Notes under the pieces: generated by a model | What the model was told of the DNA's origin: nothing | The model's database searches: none | What the model saw: only the letters and a program-made list of their open reading frames with translations | Made by a program: the position numbers and the translations under genes | Shown: one piece after another, positions 29,001 through 33,366 of the stretch | Layout: the number at the start of each line of letters is the position of its first letter | How positions within the stretch are numbered: the first letter of the stretch is position 1 | DNA from: a virus | DNA: 37,840 bases | Virus record (IMG/VR): IMGVR_UViG_3300030333_003198 | Span: 1-37,840 of that record | Strand: one strand, 5' to 3'

Positions 29001-31428
29001 AGACGCAGTCGATAGAAATGGGGAGTTTAGAATTGGTACTCAAAAAATATACCACGAGAAGATTATCCCAGCCGTCATTGCCACAATGAAGCGTATGAAT
29101 TCCGCAAACCCAGAACGAGGGACAATGAGAGAATTCGGAATAGATCGCTATGATGCTGTTAGAGCTAGATATGCAGCAGCGGTAACCTCGACAGAAACTG
29201 TACATGCAAGAAGAATTGCTGAATTGAATGATCAGAAGCTTATTGATGCAGGTTTAATACAGAGCACTGAAGGACTTCCTAATTTTGGCAAGCCAGTACG
29301 TGGTATAGATTTGCATGTGAGAAACATGATTGCAGGAGCAGGTAAGAATGTATTCTTCAGAAACTCATGGACTATTCCTCGGGTAAGCGAGCTTATGGAA
29401 GTTGAGAACGTGGGAGACTTATTAGTCTACTCACCAGCTGCATTAGCTGATGGTATGATGAAGAGCTTAGGACAGAACACAGTAATGAGTAGCTTCTTAA
29501 AGCAGACTCTTGGAGTCACAGTAAAAGGACGTTTAGAAGCACAAGGGCAGAAAACACCAGTTCATGCTCTGCTTAATATTTTCGGTCGAGCTTTTGCTGA
29601 AGGCGAGAACTACAACCAAGACCAAACTAGAATTGGTTACGAAGATAATAAGAAACTTGAAAAGAGTATTGAGACATTAAAAGAAAAACTTGATGTCATT
29701 CTTGGTAAAAACTCTTCTGCCCTGAATCCTGATGAAGGACTGAACATGTTTGCAAAGTATGCACCAGATGCTGTTCGGATGGTCTACGGTACAAACCTTA
29801 TGATGGCAACCATGGTAGTTGAGAACTCTATGAATATGGTTGATCAAATCTTTGGACGGGGGCAGATCGGAGACTTTGTAATGGCTGCCACCGCTCCGCT
29901 TGCAAAAATGTTTGGATCTAAGAACAACGATCTAAAACGAGTTGCTGGCGACATGGCTGAAATCATGCGAGTCTTTAGTCAAGGATTCATCCCGGACTAT
30001 ATGAGGCCCGGCCAAGAAGCTAGAAATTCTTTCTGGAAAAGATTGCCTCAGTGGCTTGGTGAACGGAACATGCACATGGCAGCCCAAGTACACGAAATGA
30101 TTGCAGGCACGAGATCTGTGATCTTCCGTAGATGGATCACAAGCAATCTAAACAACGGAAAGCTACAAACCTTAGTCAATAATATTAGAGCTGCTGATAT
30201 TAAACCTACTGATCTAAAAGGTTTAGTCAAGGAAATGAAGAGAGCACGCTTAGATGTGCCTGATCACAATATCGTAGCTTATATGATGAACGAAGGAATA
30301 TTCGATAGCGATGCGGATATGGCCCGTCTACAGGAACTCATTGGAAACGGAGAAGATGGAGTCTACCGCAACCTAGATAACTTACTGATGGCTGGAGGAT
30401 TTGACGGATCTAATGAAGCGGAAGTTAGAGCTTATCGAAATGATATCAGACTTCTTGGCGGTCTAAAGAGAGCCGAGAAAAGGTTCATCGAAGATGTCTT
30501 AATTTCACCCAACCCATTTGATATTAACACGACTAATGAAACGTGGAATAAGATGATCGAGATCTTCCGTCGATACCCGGTCCTCTTTGCTGCTCAGCAG
30601 ATGGCTAGAAGAAGCAAGAGGTTCTCCACAAAGAGAACAGTCATGCACTTAACAGCTTATGCTCTGTTTGATATGATATATATGAACCTTCTTCTTCTTG
30701 CCGCGGGATATAGTCCTGAGGATCTACAGGAGAGATGGAAGGAGGATCCTGTCTTAACAGCGATACAGACTATTACTAGATTGCCCCACTTCGGTAGATA
30801 CATTGGTGTTCTTTCTGAAGCTATGATGATAATGGCTGGAGAAGGATTTGGAAGAAATCCCATGGGCATCATTTCTCTCAGTGCCGCTACTAGCTGGGGA
30901 AGCCAAATATACAAAGCAGGCGAAGCAGCCCTGTCTGATGAGAAAGATCTGGATCCCCATGTCCCAGTTATGATCATGAGAGTCTTGCCCTTTATAGGAG
31001 CTTGGACAAGAGCCGGATGGTTTACGATCATGGGAGCTGACTATCAGAAGCCCCAGAGAGGAACCGGAGGGGGAGGCTCAAACGGAGCTATCTCATATGG
31101 TTCCCATGCCGAGACCTCGAATATGGCTGACTATGACTTTATTACAAGGGAGATGCTTATAGAGTCTGGAATGTATGATCCCAGAGATCCTGACCTATAT
31201 TTCAACCTTCCCCCAGAGATGCAGAAAGCAATCCGAGATTCAGCGACTGAGCAGGCTATGCAGCATCAGGCTCTCAGAGGCCCACAGAGCCCCGCACAGC
31301 CCGCCGGAGGTATTCAAGTACCCCAGCAAGCCCCGGCTGACAGAAGCCCTGTACGGGCTCCTCAGGACGCTATAGAGCAAATCAGAGGAATGAGCCCAGA
31401 AGAGGCACCTATTGAGGCACTAAAGTAA
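17005..31428 (+). CDS. Giant 4,807-residue virion protein: candidate N4-type virion RNA polymerase with metallopeptidase motif
   Basis: One uninterrupted frame of 14,424 bases; ATG at 17005 with AGGAG at 16991-16995. Small-residue hydrophobic segments lie at about 274-297 and 420-450. Long charged coiled-coil stretches run from about 690 to 1100. Residues 2016-2028 read RLFLKNPVMTKLY, an exact R-x3-K-x3-M-x3-Y match to motif B of single-subunit RNA polymerases (T7 R627, K631, M635, Y639). About 190 residues earlier, HDNRYTSGKWRFMY (1817-1830) resembles the TxxGR/DWRGRVY element. Possible motif A aspartate: Asp1963 (KDGNYSN); possible motif C: Asp3094 (GLVSKDAN) after a helix like the one preceding T7 HDS, which needs an insertion of about 800 residues. 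HEFAH at 3364-3368 with Glu3436 suggests a zinc metallopeptidase. N4 virion polymerase is about 3,500 residues. A multi-domain (polyvalent) ejected protein is the safe reading; polymerase activity is a hypothesis. Confidence 0.6.
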   Translation: MPREDYLILNNRPAGWSENFIMQNSPEALEQRNQAWQYVRDRADGIQYFDTEGIFNADMVPTEDGLGWRFGHMKASMATSRMMADDYWRGIMSRNAAADQIKAQRMLRGRESLKTELGGALTSETREHLTPFANTWSNWSKGFNQQGFWSGVGSYVDPLSGTGYGFLDTPDQLWDIKMPGYSNKKILEEMKEEDPTYYAYLMQRFGGEEALTEQIGEANNPDHFFYLLNSNIEQDGIQASLAQATREMEGLEEFWHLTAWPFLRDGLLNDPDMPASVALSLLTMGAGSVVGAGAVALKTIQGISRIHKFTKTAKAFKTLSRGLAHTSSAAFKVTDFLPENIATTLGKKYLWKNMPTQGFIQGGIKQGFKKLGADAVFNAPEGMIEGGLAEFFNQSLKIKEGMMDAYSGDAIWREAWIEGAFNVIANPLLGGMMKYTVGLAAAGTARATIGQDGTRLAGFLGFGDRMKGVIRAGVRAMGQEGKNPLIAAFDAFDKAVDVEDSLNSMLGTNRTMGIARIGKGGIDPEIAMILEPFIGMFDEANPHESVMAIADLLADMDKNNKAENDGAPMTPEAIVDGIIEYMSQLDVFQGDRNASDKLNDIGQLTRFKLAALRYFTKKYPDMPLEEAINKWESISIDNDEEFMAILEESPGVRDSIFKGMVTEGRIKGDTPEALEAAFNEVSAKEKFDWLTKKEKEAQEAFRKASAFSINSVQQMKTKIAELKKEINEATGRETDADTSEEKEESYNIEAITKAVKQFDKAMAVFVERQDNKKLTEAFRVYQSAETLEEKTKALEGMAEALGFKVSDLIAEQIDVDDLYDIIVAIEEKQRQGIPLKHPEEPIQLLAAGYQANEQLTAAEKGTTTVAEPTDAVAPAEATASQEGEPPTVSAEEGEGLTIPDQIKSHRADLDQEKATIKKARDAATEAAEVRRFNKLLRKAEELEAELLKAEENLEYLYNEDEEIKALHTELIELKENHQKLFAEVKQIVEESGFESESELLNALARELTKWTGTELDVLAQIDTDKIAADKKVIRKSEVSEELWNLLVKAADTFTEKSMNKEGKREKSRPKKVKKAFAEVKDNLSKGEIHVSRAFAIAQQLSLKLNEIKNYVNHQQNADPKIRESNSKIEKKILEIRRKQGRLARDRARAQGIADLQLQTIADILEYRKHQLGRLDAYKAAFEVKKEAMEAAGKTGFTGRQLSAYLPDGDMKEEIKVREDEISLDEATTILEEAHEKQRNYIRTFKPGFFRNLDPMHIHNHPSFVSSWNINAIGELPRPSRTNQEAMDATEEGREDALIDEIEAKEQRVAEDALRDTLMEIEDLEAKVVAAEGDNRGGRITKWQKKIKTLQDRADALQRDLEVKEVRSKEDQIEALIRFHAALVSIRSSHWYKTHDGLPPIAIVDAALPDSIFDTNLVGWFREAIRDIEGAEISADKSSEALMAIYDTLRVDVDEVLKLVSRALAKADSDIKNITTASLEALTKKLNDPRNKESKFGLITSVNLVRRLQAASRAANITMAEANGFVLYYTQDGGYEFDFRTATGQGTRLDTASETEFLSVVKEGFIQRLKTKLKRKSNWQGGKLHQHLVDTYNINPNETRIEVFGARIFDQLQREGKGVSREDIIKMGNGELSYQPAAFLGKQLFEFILTRDGLQPRRAKRQRDYRSSSTASISSMMSDTSGESESVLPFLEGELNIIAPEPLERIALILEDEYLRERIKFALAPHTDAEGNITGLETDEEGFLTDAVVAEYEKMRTETEALGDDPRQIHPGLKPGVRVRSYIHNATLHGKLLSREELQEALVEMLLEHSKVGYYFIHDNRYTSGKWRFMYREDIGTVEEGATFGDPTVVPMSGIGAVLALEEMLPHHAPLTEAVIEEQIKIEKEFQESHPDLDPNSDEYWNDLLSSRRQKDRKFNGYFVTKILGASSEEMRAAIVNIQNSVLKSHVPDMYIMTSLGMWQNAKDGNYSNRLGMLGPVLELMETKGITTDQKYEQAVRKENEFKDLSDEDITKLKALRLFLKNPVMTKLYEAGFNSFKNYYQSEADGMTDIWPELEAAGLVTAEQANPENFVDGIPEVMYEIGKLFYDSDIAGKGGALSLALGLEQHKADAKAILRMDERWNEGGLQQWGDMVEAMTGTKLADDHQLRRIDHLRDQFYLNLTMMAERRGLKEGTKEYNDFFAMHKSRIDKVLAKMDKADHNLQPGEDITPEQEAEILADLSPERAWKENNYFLAVNIMNSSGYQVATDIMRAQAIAAGVSGFSEDWLMGLQNYTLYQTFMPGEESHRTYPTDSSLNRHHHTIAWGKINSNPDRFRAWAEENITASDLEAAAAGDSNVMDKIWQYLEETKDEEESALGYYLSVDNENYVGPRNSMSKEEWEAAHAKVTKKVRDLMIRDELMGLAMYDRLPLADYTSEDNTAIFEEAMLKKWSDSSAKNGEAWRARHRAQSRMSFRERQRLSKVGQLIAPGKDNLPVATRGTTEHSRKALLHNRSTPLVELTDNPRGAFAWQPKMDQTSYMGLGNLELQRRLLDQEVEETFGPLKELQAEIDAEHDPNALLIPEEHRGRIKPWSREDLPPAPPLADLDLLDSMLGMHSNPAVRQAALMERDLKVWMKENDMEQYIEGLEPEKLKEVVPYLYLIMRVDEIIAENLHKATAPLRYGVEKEAGYKDRTEKELAIHSANVFKGQLMEQFHLARNIRLKEIDGLSLETKGHEIGITSGDMANMTVWQILTSKYDPNHKPYGHLLDPTLLDKALGFGLVAKEHFVISQGLNPEEGIAFKEGDTDVWPLIVQSHDFQSYLAEILWDSHITKAIQRFNETHDNKYAHVLKLERDPEVRKDAWNKIHGDDRISIINIARTIKGESNNPLFEMEFYTTDVEDNPDLVKLIAKDQSAESSRETEVNKFRNALGGPFSMLIRARRVVRGATIKFGLTPEGAMLMLAANTNQSLRERLELAYHTNKALGVKKDEAGQYQRVESDAQIIQQEHGFNMRGAVNKSVIESDAMKIMLNRMTHDISTEEAASARRANELDEGLHVLTDDTRKVGAVAPTVVDWTAYTAIEGQLPFDIQAMMMPLRNILVRLKSTGVGDIGLVSKDANAVKIIEDLLHHVTADKTSNITQVALMTALLVRDPKMTATEAMAILDIVSTKDNTNEYMLKKNQAQANWNQAAKNHRTIVRLVNLPSTEFFNTYYWEAKNFVERLAAGKMTLKEDSEAFEVFRQGVYADASLNPNELAMLESEEGILSLQAAFAAASKEQTEAEIPFFSEIERRNADYRNHGTFVKTYPELTDISDKIEKAPALTDLHRRMLRAVVARVYEYNPAIITNLEFTMGGMKNFAEKLEGGKYKLGLTVGDRSASRLAYALAHEFAHVGYTKFIAENSGEASQWRALFLKEMRKPNLIRKVVIAAHGGVETQAALDEIAYYMNHKDKNGNPDPSEFMAALAGYYMLHDSLPPIKDLNQSDSELWRKTDSLLGRIINYIHRMMSRIANVFVDFKNESPDEWKDVQALIERTMGYGVTESEANLINNPATGPMYLLDESPAEEADPVGLDLDERLIAIQSELSVISEERMKLEAKIHVDTVINQEEARVEDATRLEELNSRRIDKEEELAGLGGNMMDPYGLTKAEYAYYMSIVRKEFMEGDVIDLEKLISQGENKQEIRAVASYMTRKIAAHYVGKDGKFMLEGDEAFAAMPWFNAEKNKLRGIMNKLVVGSTGAEYTWNSPFQVIVFLTTLVDNSMSTLAGHWGNLEGIPSVVGALNQYEQISTKIADEFITIENKITGSLETLVRYDQLFPDSDRATKHRQIRDSIAKEIIKKIENPEYQYSTDGAIVGDQEIIEHANNIVQLYTDMASAVIGLAKDEEYVGTEFSDLVPLRFATGKFTTPETSGALQSLGQALTEHILNSMTARRTGGKLDPFTMYAAGLLPSIADADEGLKMLRALDTEETRGLFSQIIFTAEATTQLAGANLDDLDFKEIMQNLKNTPAGDIALNQWRGILFQGDAVDRNGEFRIGTQKIYHEKIIPAVIATMKRMNSANPERGTMREFGIDRYDAVRARYAAAVTSTETVHARRIAELNDQKLIDAGLIQSTEGLPNFGKPVRGIDLHVRNMIAGAGKNVFFRNSWTIPRVSELMEVENVGDLLVYSPAALADGMMKSLGQNTVMSSFLKQTLGVTVKGRLEAQGQKTPVHALLNIFGRAFAEGENYNQDQTRIGYEDNKKLEKSIETLKEKLDVILGKNSSALNPDEGLNMFAKYAPDAVRMVYGTNLMMATMVVENSMNMVDQIFGRGQIGDFVMAATAPLAKMFGSKNNDLKRVAGDMAEIMRVFSQGFIPDYMRPGQEARNSFWKRLPQWLGERNMHMAAQVHEMIAGTRSVIFRRWITSNLNNGKLQTLVNNIRAADIKPTDLKGLVKEMKRARLDVPDHNIVAYMMNEGIFDSDADMARLQELIGNGEDGVYRNLDNLLMAGGFDGSNEAEVRAYRNDIRLLGGLKRAEKRFIEDVLISPNPFDINTTNETWNKMIEIFRRYPVLFAAQQMARRSKRFSTKRTVMHLTAYALFDMIYMNLLLLAAGYSPEDLQERWKEDPVLTAIQTITRLPHFGRYIGVLSEAMMIMAGEGFGRNPMGIISLSAATSWGSQIYKAGEAALSDEKDLDPHVPVMIMRVLPFIGAWTRAGWFTIMGADYQKPQRGTGGGGSNGAISYGSHAETSNMADYDFITREMLIESGMYDPRDPDLYFNLPPEMQKAIRDSATEQAMQHQALRGPQSPAQPAGGIQVPQQAPADRSPVRAPQDAIEQIRGMSPEEAPIEALK

Positions 31429-31441
31429 AGGGAGAATGCCG

Positions 31442-31777
31442 ATGGAACCAAATGAATGCCCCGTATGCAGGGATAGCGAAATCAAGAAACTTCGTGAAGA
31501 CCTGCACAAATGCCAAAAGAGCAATCGAGCCAAAGAGCAGACACTGAAGAAGCTGAACAAGAAAGTATTCATTGGGACACTGGTGGGAGTAGCCATCCTC
31601 GCTATCTTTGGGAAAGAGGCGTTGGATTCCATCAGTGAAGCATTGAAATCCGTACAAGGCTTTGGATCCCAGTTCGGCAAACGAGATCCTGTTATTTTGC
31701 CAGCACCGGGTACCTTAGGGTTATTAGCCATCGCCGCTATCGTAAGCAGACCGAGGAGGAAACGAAAATCGACTTAG
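31442..31777 (+). CDS. Small membrane protein with CxxC and PEP-CTERM-like tail
   Basis: 111 residues. An in-frame ATG lies at 31436, but the AAAGGGAGA at 31427-31435 is better spaced for the ATG at 31442. The order is: a short N-terminal Cys motif (ECPVC, with another Cys near residue 24), a charged probable coiled coil, a membrane segment KVFIGTLVGVAILAIF, a soluble linker, and a C-terminal LPAPGTLGLLAIAAIV followed by SRPRRKRKST. That end has the three parts of a PEP-CTERM/exosortase sorting signal (Pro-rich motif, hydrophobic helix, basic cluster), but there is no N-terminal signal peptide. A two-helix holin-like or lysis role is also possible. It opens the small-gene operon after the giant gene. 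Confidence 0.7.
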   Translation: MEPNECPVCRDSEIKKLREDLHKCQKSNRAKEQTLKKLNKKVFIGTLVGVAILAIFGKEALDSISEALKSVQGFGSQFGKRDPVILPAPGTLGLLAIAAIVSRPRRKRKST

Positions 31778-31860
31778 GGGTCGCGAATTTGTCTGGGGCG
31801 TAGTAGTACACAGAGAGTGTGCTTCCCCCCCTTACCCCCCTATGCTTAAAGGAGCATACC

Positions 31861-32061
31861 ATGCTTTACATCGCCCTTTGCACGGCACTTGTTATCCTTA
31901 GTGGATATGTGATCCGCCTGACATTGACTCTTAAGCGGGCACAAAAGACCTGTAACCTGATGGCTACTGAACTCAGGCGACTGGACTATGAGTTCGGTGA
32001 GTTCATCTATAACTACCCTAACCCCCAACGACGCTCTAGAAAGGAGCAACCCCGTGACTGA
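31861..32061 (+). CDS. Small single-pass membrane protein
   Basis: 66 residues from the ATG at 31861, which has AAAGGAG at 31849-31855; the upstream in-frame ATG at 31819 lacks a ribosome-binding site. The N-terminus is a membrane segment (MLYIALCTALVILSGYVIRL) followed by a charged helical tail (KRAQKTCNLMATELRRLDYEF). This is the outline of a short inner-membrane spanin (Rz-like) or another lysis accessory protein, but it is shorter than usual and no outer-membrane partner is visible. The 83 bases before it hold a C-rich stretch and no other feature I can name. It overlaps the next gene by 8 bases. Confidence 0.65.
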   Translation: MLYIALCTALVILSGYVIRLTLTLKRAQKTCNLMATELRRLDYEFGEFIYNYPNPQRRSRKEQPRD

Positions 32062-32239
32062 TCCCATTACCAAAGCCGACCGTCTCTGTATCATGCTTGC
32101 TCAAGCGGCGTACCACCTCGAAGTGAATACGCCAGCACATCTCAAGATGGACAATTCCGAAGTCAAGCTGTTAATTGAGCGTCTCCACGCGGAGTATGAT
32201 CGAATCCATAATCTTACTAGCAAAGAGGAAAAGAAATGA
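32054..32239 (+). CDS. Small helical protein of unknown function
   Basis: 61 residues. The frame is open from 31988, but the GTG at 32054 with AAGGAG at 32040-32045 is the best start; it overlaps the preceding gene by 8 bases. The sequence (TDPITKADRLCIMLAQAAYHLEVN, then SEVKLLIERLHAEYDRIHNLTSKEEKK) is soluble, helical and charged, with no recognised domain. Its stop overlaps the start of a 27-residue frame (ATGA at 32236-32239). Confidence 0.6.
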   Translation: MTDPITKADRLCIMLAQAAYHLEVNTPAHLKMDNSEVKLLIERLHAEYDRIHNLTSKEEKK

Positions 32240-32319
32240 GTCGAAACTCCCGCAAGGGAGTCTGTCGTGATTGGTCCCACGGCACTGATGAGACAGACCA
32301 AACTTCTAAGGAGGAATAG
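32236..32319 (+). CDS. Possible 27-residue peptide overlapping a GCAA-loop hairpin
   Basis: A short frame of 27 codons (MSRNSRKGVCRDWSHGTDET onward), with its ATG overlapping the preceding stop and a purine-rich AAGAGGAAAAG just upstream. It ends 2 bases before the next gene, and its last codons contain that gene's ribosome-binding site. The spacing on both sides suggests a real coupled gene, but its length means composition cannot be tested. The DNA also forms stem-loops, so this stretch may instead be an RNA control element. Confidence 0.4.
   Translation: MSRNSRKGVCRDWSHGTDETDQTSKEE
32246..32298 (+). promoter_or_regulatory. Two stacked RNA stem-loops before the 32322 gene
   Basis: ACTCCC (32246-32251) and GGGAGT (32256-32261) form a perfect 6-bp stem closed by a GCAA tetraloop. 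Just 3' of it, GTCTGTC (32260-32266) pairs with GACAGAC (32292-32298), enclosing a smaller CGTG/CACG stem. The arms overlap by two bases, so they either stack imperfectly or compete. The structure ends about 10 bases before the AAGGAGGA of the next gene, where it could control translation. Confidence 0.4.
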
Positions 32320-32321
32320 CA

Positions 32322-32690
32322 ATGATTAGCTATTTCATACTCGGTGCAGCCACTATCATCCCGTTCATCGGTTTGATTTTGATTGCAAGGGCGCTCGGTA
32401 CTAACTACAAGTACCGGGATCTTGATACAAAGGATGAGCCTCTGGTCATCCTTAAACAGGGCGATGAGAAGATCATCATTCGCCCCAGCGACCTGAAGGA
32501 TCAGGTTGATGTGCAGTGCTTCTGCAAGCCGGGGCTGATGTGTGAGCCCTGCTTCACCAAGAAGCAGAACGAAGAGCGCATCGAAAGAGAGAGCCTGGAC
32601 GAGCTCGATAGGCTGGAAGCTATCATGGAAGAGCGTATTCGACGGGAACAAGAGTTCCCGCATCAGCGCGAAGATAGCTTCTACGGATGA
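32322..32690 (+). CDS. Membrane-anchored protein with Cys cluster and C-terminal coiled coil
   Basis: 122 residues, ATG with AAGGAGGA at 32308-32315. Residues 1-24 (MISYFILGAATIIPFIGLILIA) form a membrane anchor. Residues about 30-60 look like a small beta-rich part (EPLVILKQGDEKIIIRP), then a Cys cluster CFCKPGLMCEPC at about 67-78, possibly metal-binding, and a charged coiled coil at the end (ERIERESLDELDRLEAIMEE). Not recognised. An anchor plus coiled coil could suit a spanin-like lysis protein, but the Cys cluster argues for a cytoplasmic-facing domain. It is followed immediately by a terminator-like hairpin. Confidence 0.65.
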   Translation: MISYFILGAATIIPFIGLILIARALGTNYKYRDLDTKDEPLVILKQGDEKIIIRPSDLKDQVDVQCFCKPGLMCEPCFTKKQNEERIERESLDELDRLEAIMEERIRREQEFPHQREDSFYG

Positions 32691-33130
32691 TCTTCTCCTC
32701 CACCCACCCAAGGCTTAACGGTCTTGGGTGGGCTTTGTTCTTTTCCAAGAGCCAGCTAGAGGCCGTAATTCTAGCATGCGCTTGTGTCTGCATGGCCTTC
32801 ATCGGTCTTGCAGGCCTCATCGCAGGGATGCTGTTCCTTGAGAACGGCGCACCGGAAGATATGCTTCCGGCCCTGATCCTCGTGACGGTCGGTCTCTGCG
32901 TGCTGGCATTCGCCACACACAGCTGGCTCGACAGGATCAAGGAGTTCGCAAAAGAGGCGTGCTCTCCCGAGTACACCTGCAAGCATTGTGGCAACACAAT
33001 GACAAAGCAGGAGTGCCGGGACATGTCGGTGGATGAGTCGGATACTCCGGCCTACCTCGCGTGTGCCGCCTGCCTTCGTGAAATCACGGAGGAAATGGAG
33101 AGGGACGCAGAAGGCGATCCCTCCTGCTGA
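32687..33130 (+). CDS. Two-helix membrane protein with zinc-ribbon-like Cys pairs
   Basis: 147 residues from an ATG at 32687 that overlaps the previous stop (ATGA) but has no clear ribosome-binding site; an in-frame ATG at 32792 is an alternative. The protein has two membrane segments (about residues 24-50, EAVILACACVCMAFIGLAGLIAG in part, and about 60-80, LPALILVTVGLCVLAFA). Two Cys pairs follow, CKHCGN at about 101 and CAAC near 130, the outline of a small zinc ribbon. Not recognised. A terminator-like hairpin lies inside the first 15 codons, which favours the later start or implies that read-through is controlled. Confidence 0.55.
   Translation: MIFSSTHPRLNGLGWALFFSKSQLEAVILACACVCMAFIGLAGLIAGMLFLENGAPEDMLPALILVTVGLCVLAFATHSWLDRIKEFAKEACSPEYTCKHCGNTMTKQECRDMSVDESDTPAYLACAACLREITEEMERDAEGDPSC
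32703..32744 (+). terminator. Intrinsic-terminator-like hairpin, copy 1
   Basis: CCCACCCAAG (32703-32712) pairs perfectly with CTTGGGTGGG (32723-32732) around a 10-base loop that can add one G-T and one C-G pair. A T-rich tail (CTTTGTTCTTTT) follows. It sits 12 bases after the stop of the 32322 gene and would end the small-gene operon. A 31-base identical copy occurs at 33136-33166. Confidence 0.7.
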
Positions 33131-33136
33131 CCCCAA

Positions 33137-33166
33137 CCCACCCAAGGCTTAACGGTCTTGGGTGGG
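33137..33166 (+). terminator. Identical terminator-like hairpin, copy 2
   Basis: Same stem and loop as at 32703, identical over 31 bases, placed 6 bases after the stop of the 33130 gene. The tail here (ATTCTAATCC) is poor in T, so it is a weaker intrinsic terminator or an RNA-processing or stability hairpin. Confidence 0.6.
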
Positions 33167-33366
33167 ATTCTAATCCGTCGCCGTTTGTTTAACGGCAGAC
33201 GGCGGCTTTCTACCGCTTCGCGGCGGTAGCCCTCACTCACGGAAGAGTTTAGCGGGCCGTGGTGGACTAGCGAAGACCTAAGAGTGTCAGCTTCCACTAT
33301 CACTATTTTATCTCTAAAGGTTGTCGGCAACCTTCAATGCCGTCTTTCTCTAAGGAGAGGTGTACC
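33167..33366 (+). promoter_or_regulatory. Structured leader before the RNA polymerase gene
   Basis: Two hundred bases without a gene, holding four hairpins in a row. GCCGTT/AACGGC has a 5-base loop (about 33180-33196). CTACCGC (33210-33216) pairs with GCGGTAG (33223-33229). CACGG/CCGTG spans about 33239-33261. AAGGTTG (33317-33323) pairs with CAACCTT (33328-33334) around TCGG. The repeated CCACTATCAC motif lies between the third and fourth. The ribosome-binding site AAGGAGAGG is at 33352-33360. This looks like an early control region. Confidence 0.5.
33294..33303 (+). promoter_or_regulatory. CCACTATCAC motif, copy 1 (candidate phage promoter)
   Basis: Ten-base motif found three times in this early region, each time at or just beyond a gene end. 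This copy is 63 bases upstream of the polymerase start and continues as a second CACTAT. The core CACTAT also occurs in T7 and SP6 promoters around -5 to +1. No matching host -35/-10 pair is obvious. Its role as promoter is inferred. Confidence 0.5.

Noticed and set aside
12231-31428. Search for a lytic transglycosylase or lysozyme domain in the large internal proteins
   Set aside because: No ESG...GLxQ-type transglycosylase or lysozyme motif was seen, unlike T7 gp16. No endolysin was recognised in the window.
32217-32711. 164-codon open frame on the minus strand
   Set aside because: It runs antisense to several well-started small genes and has no supporting signal.
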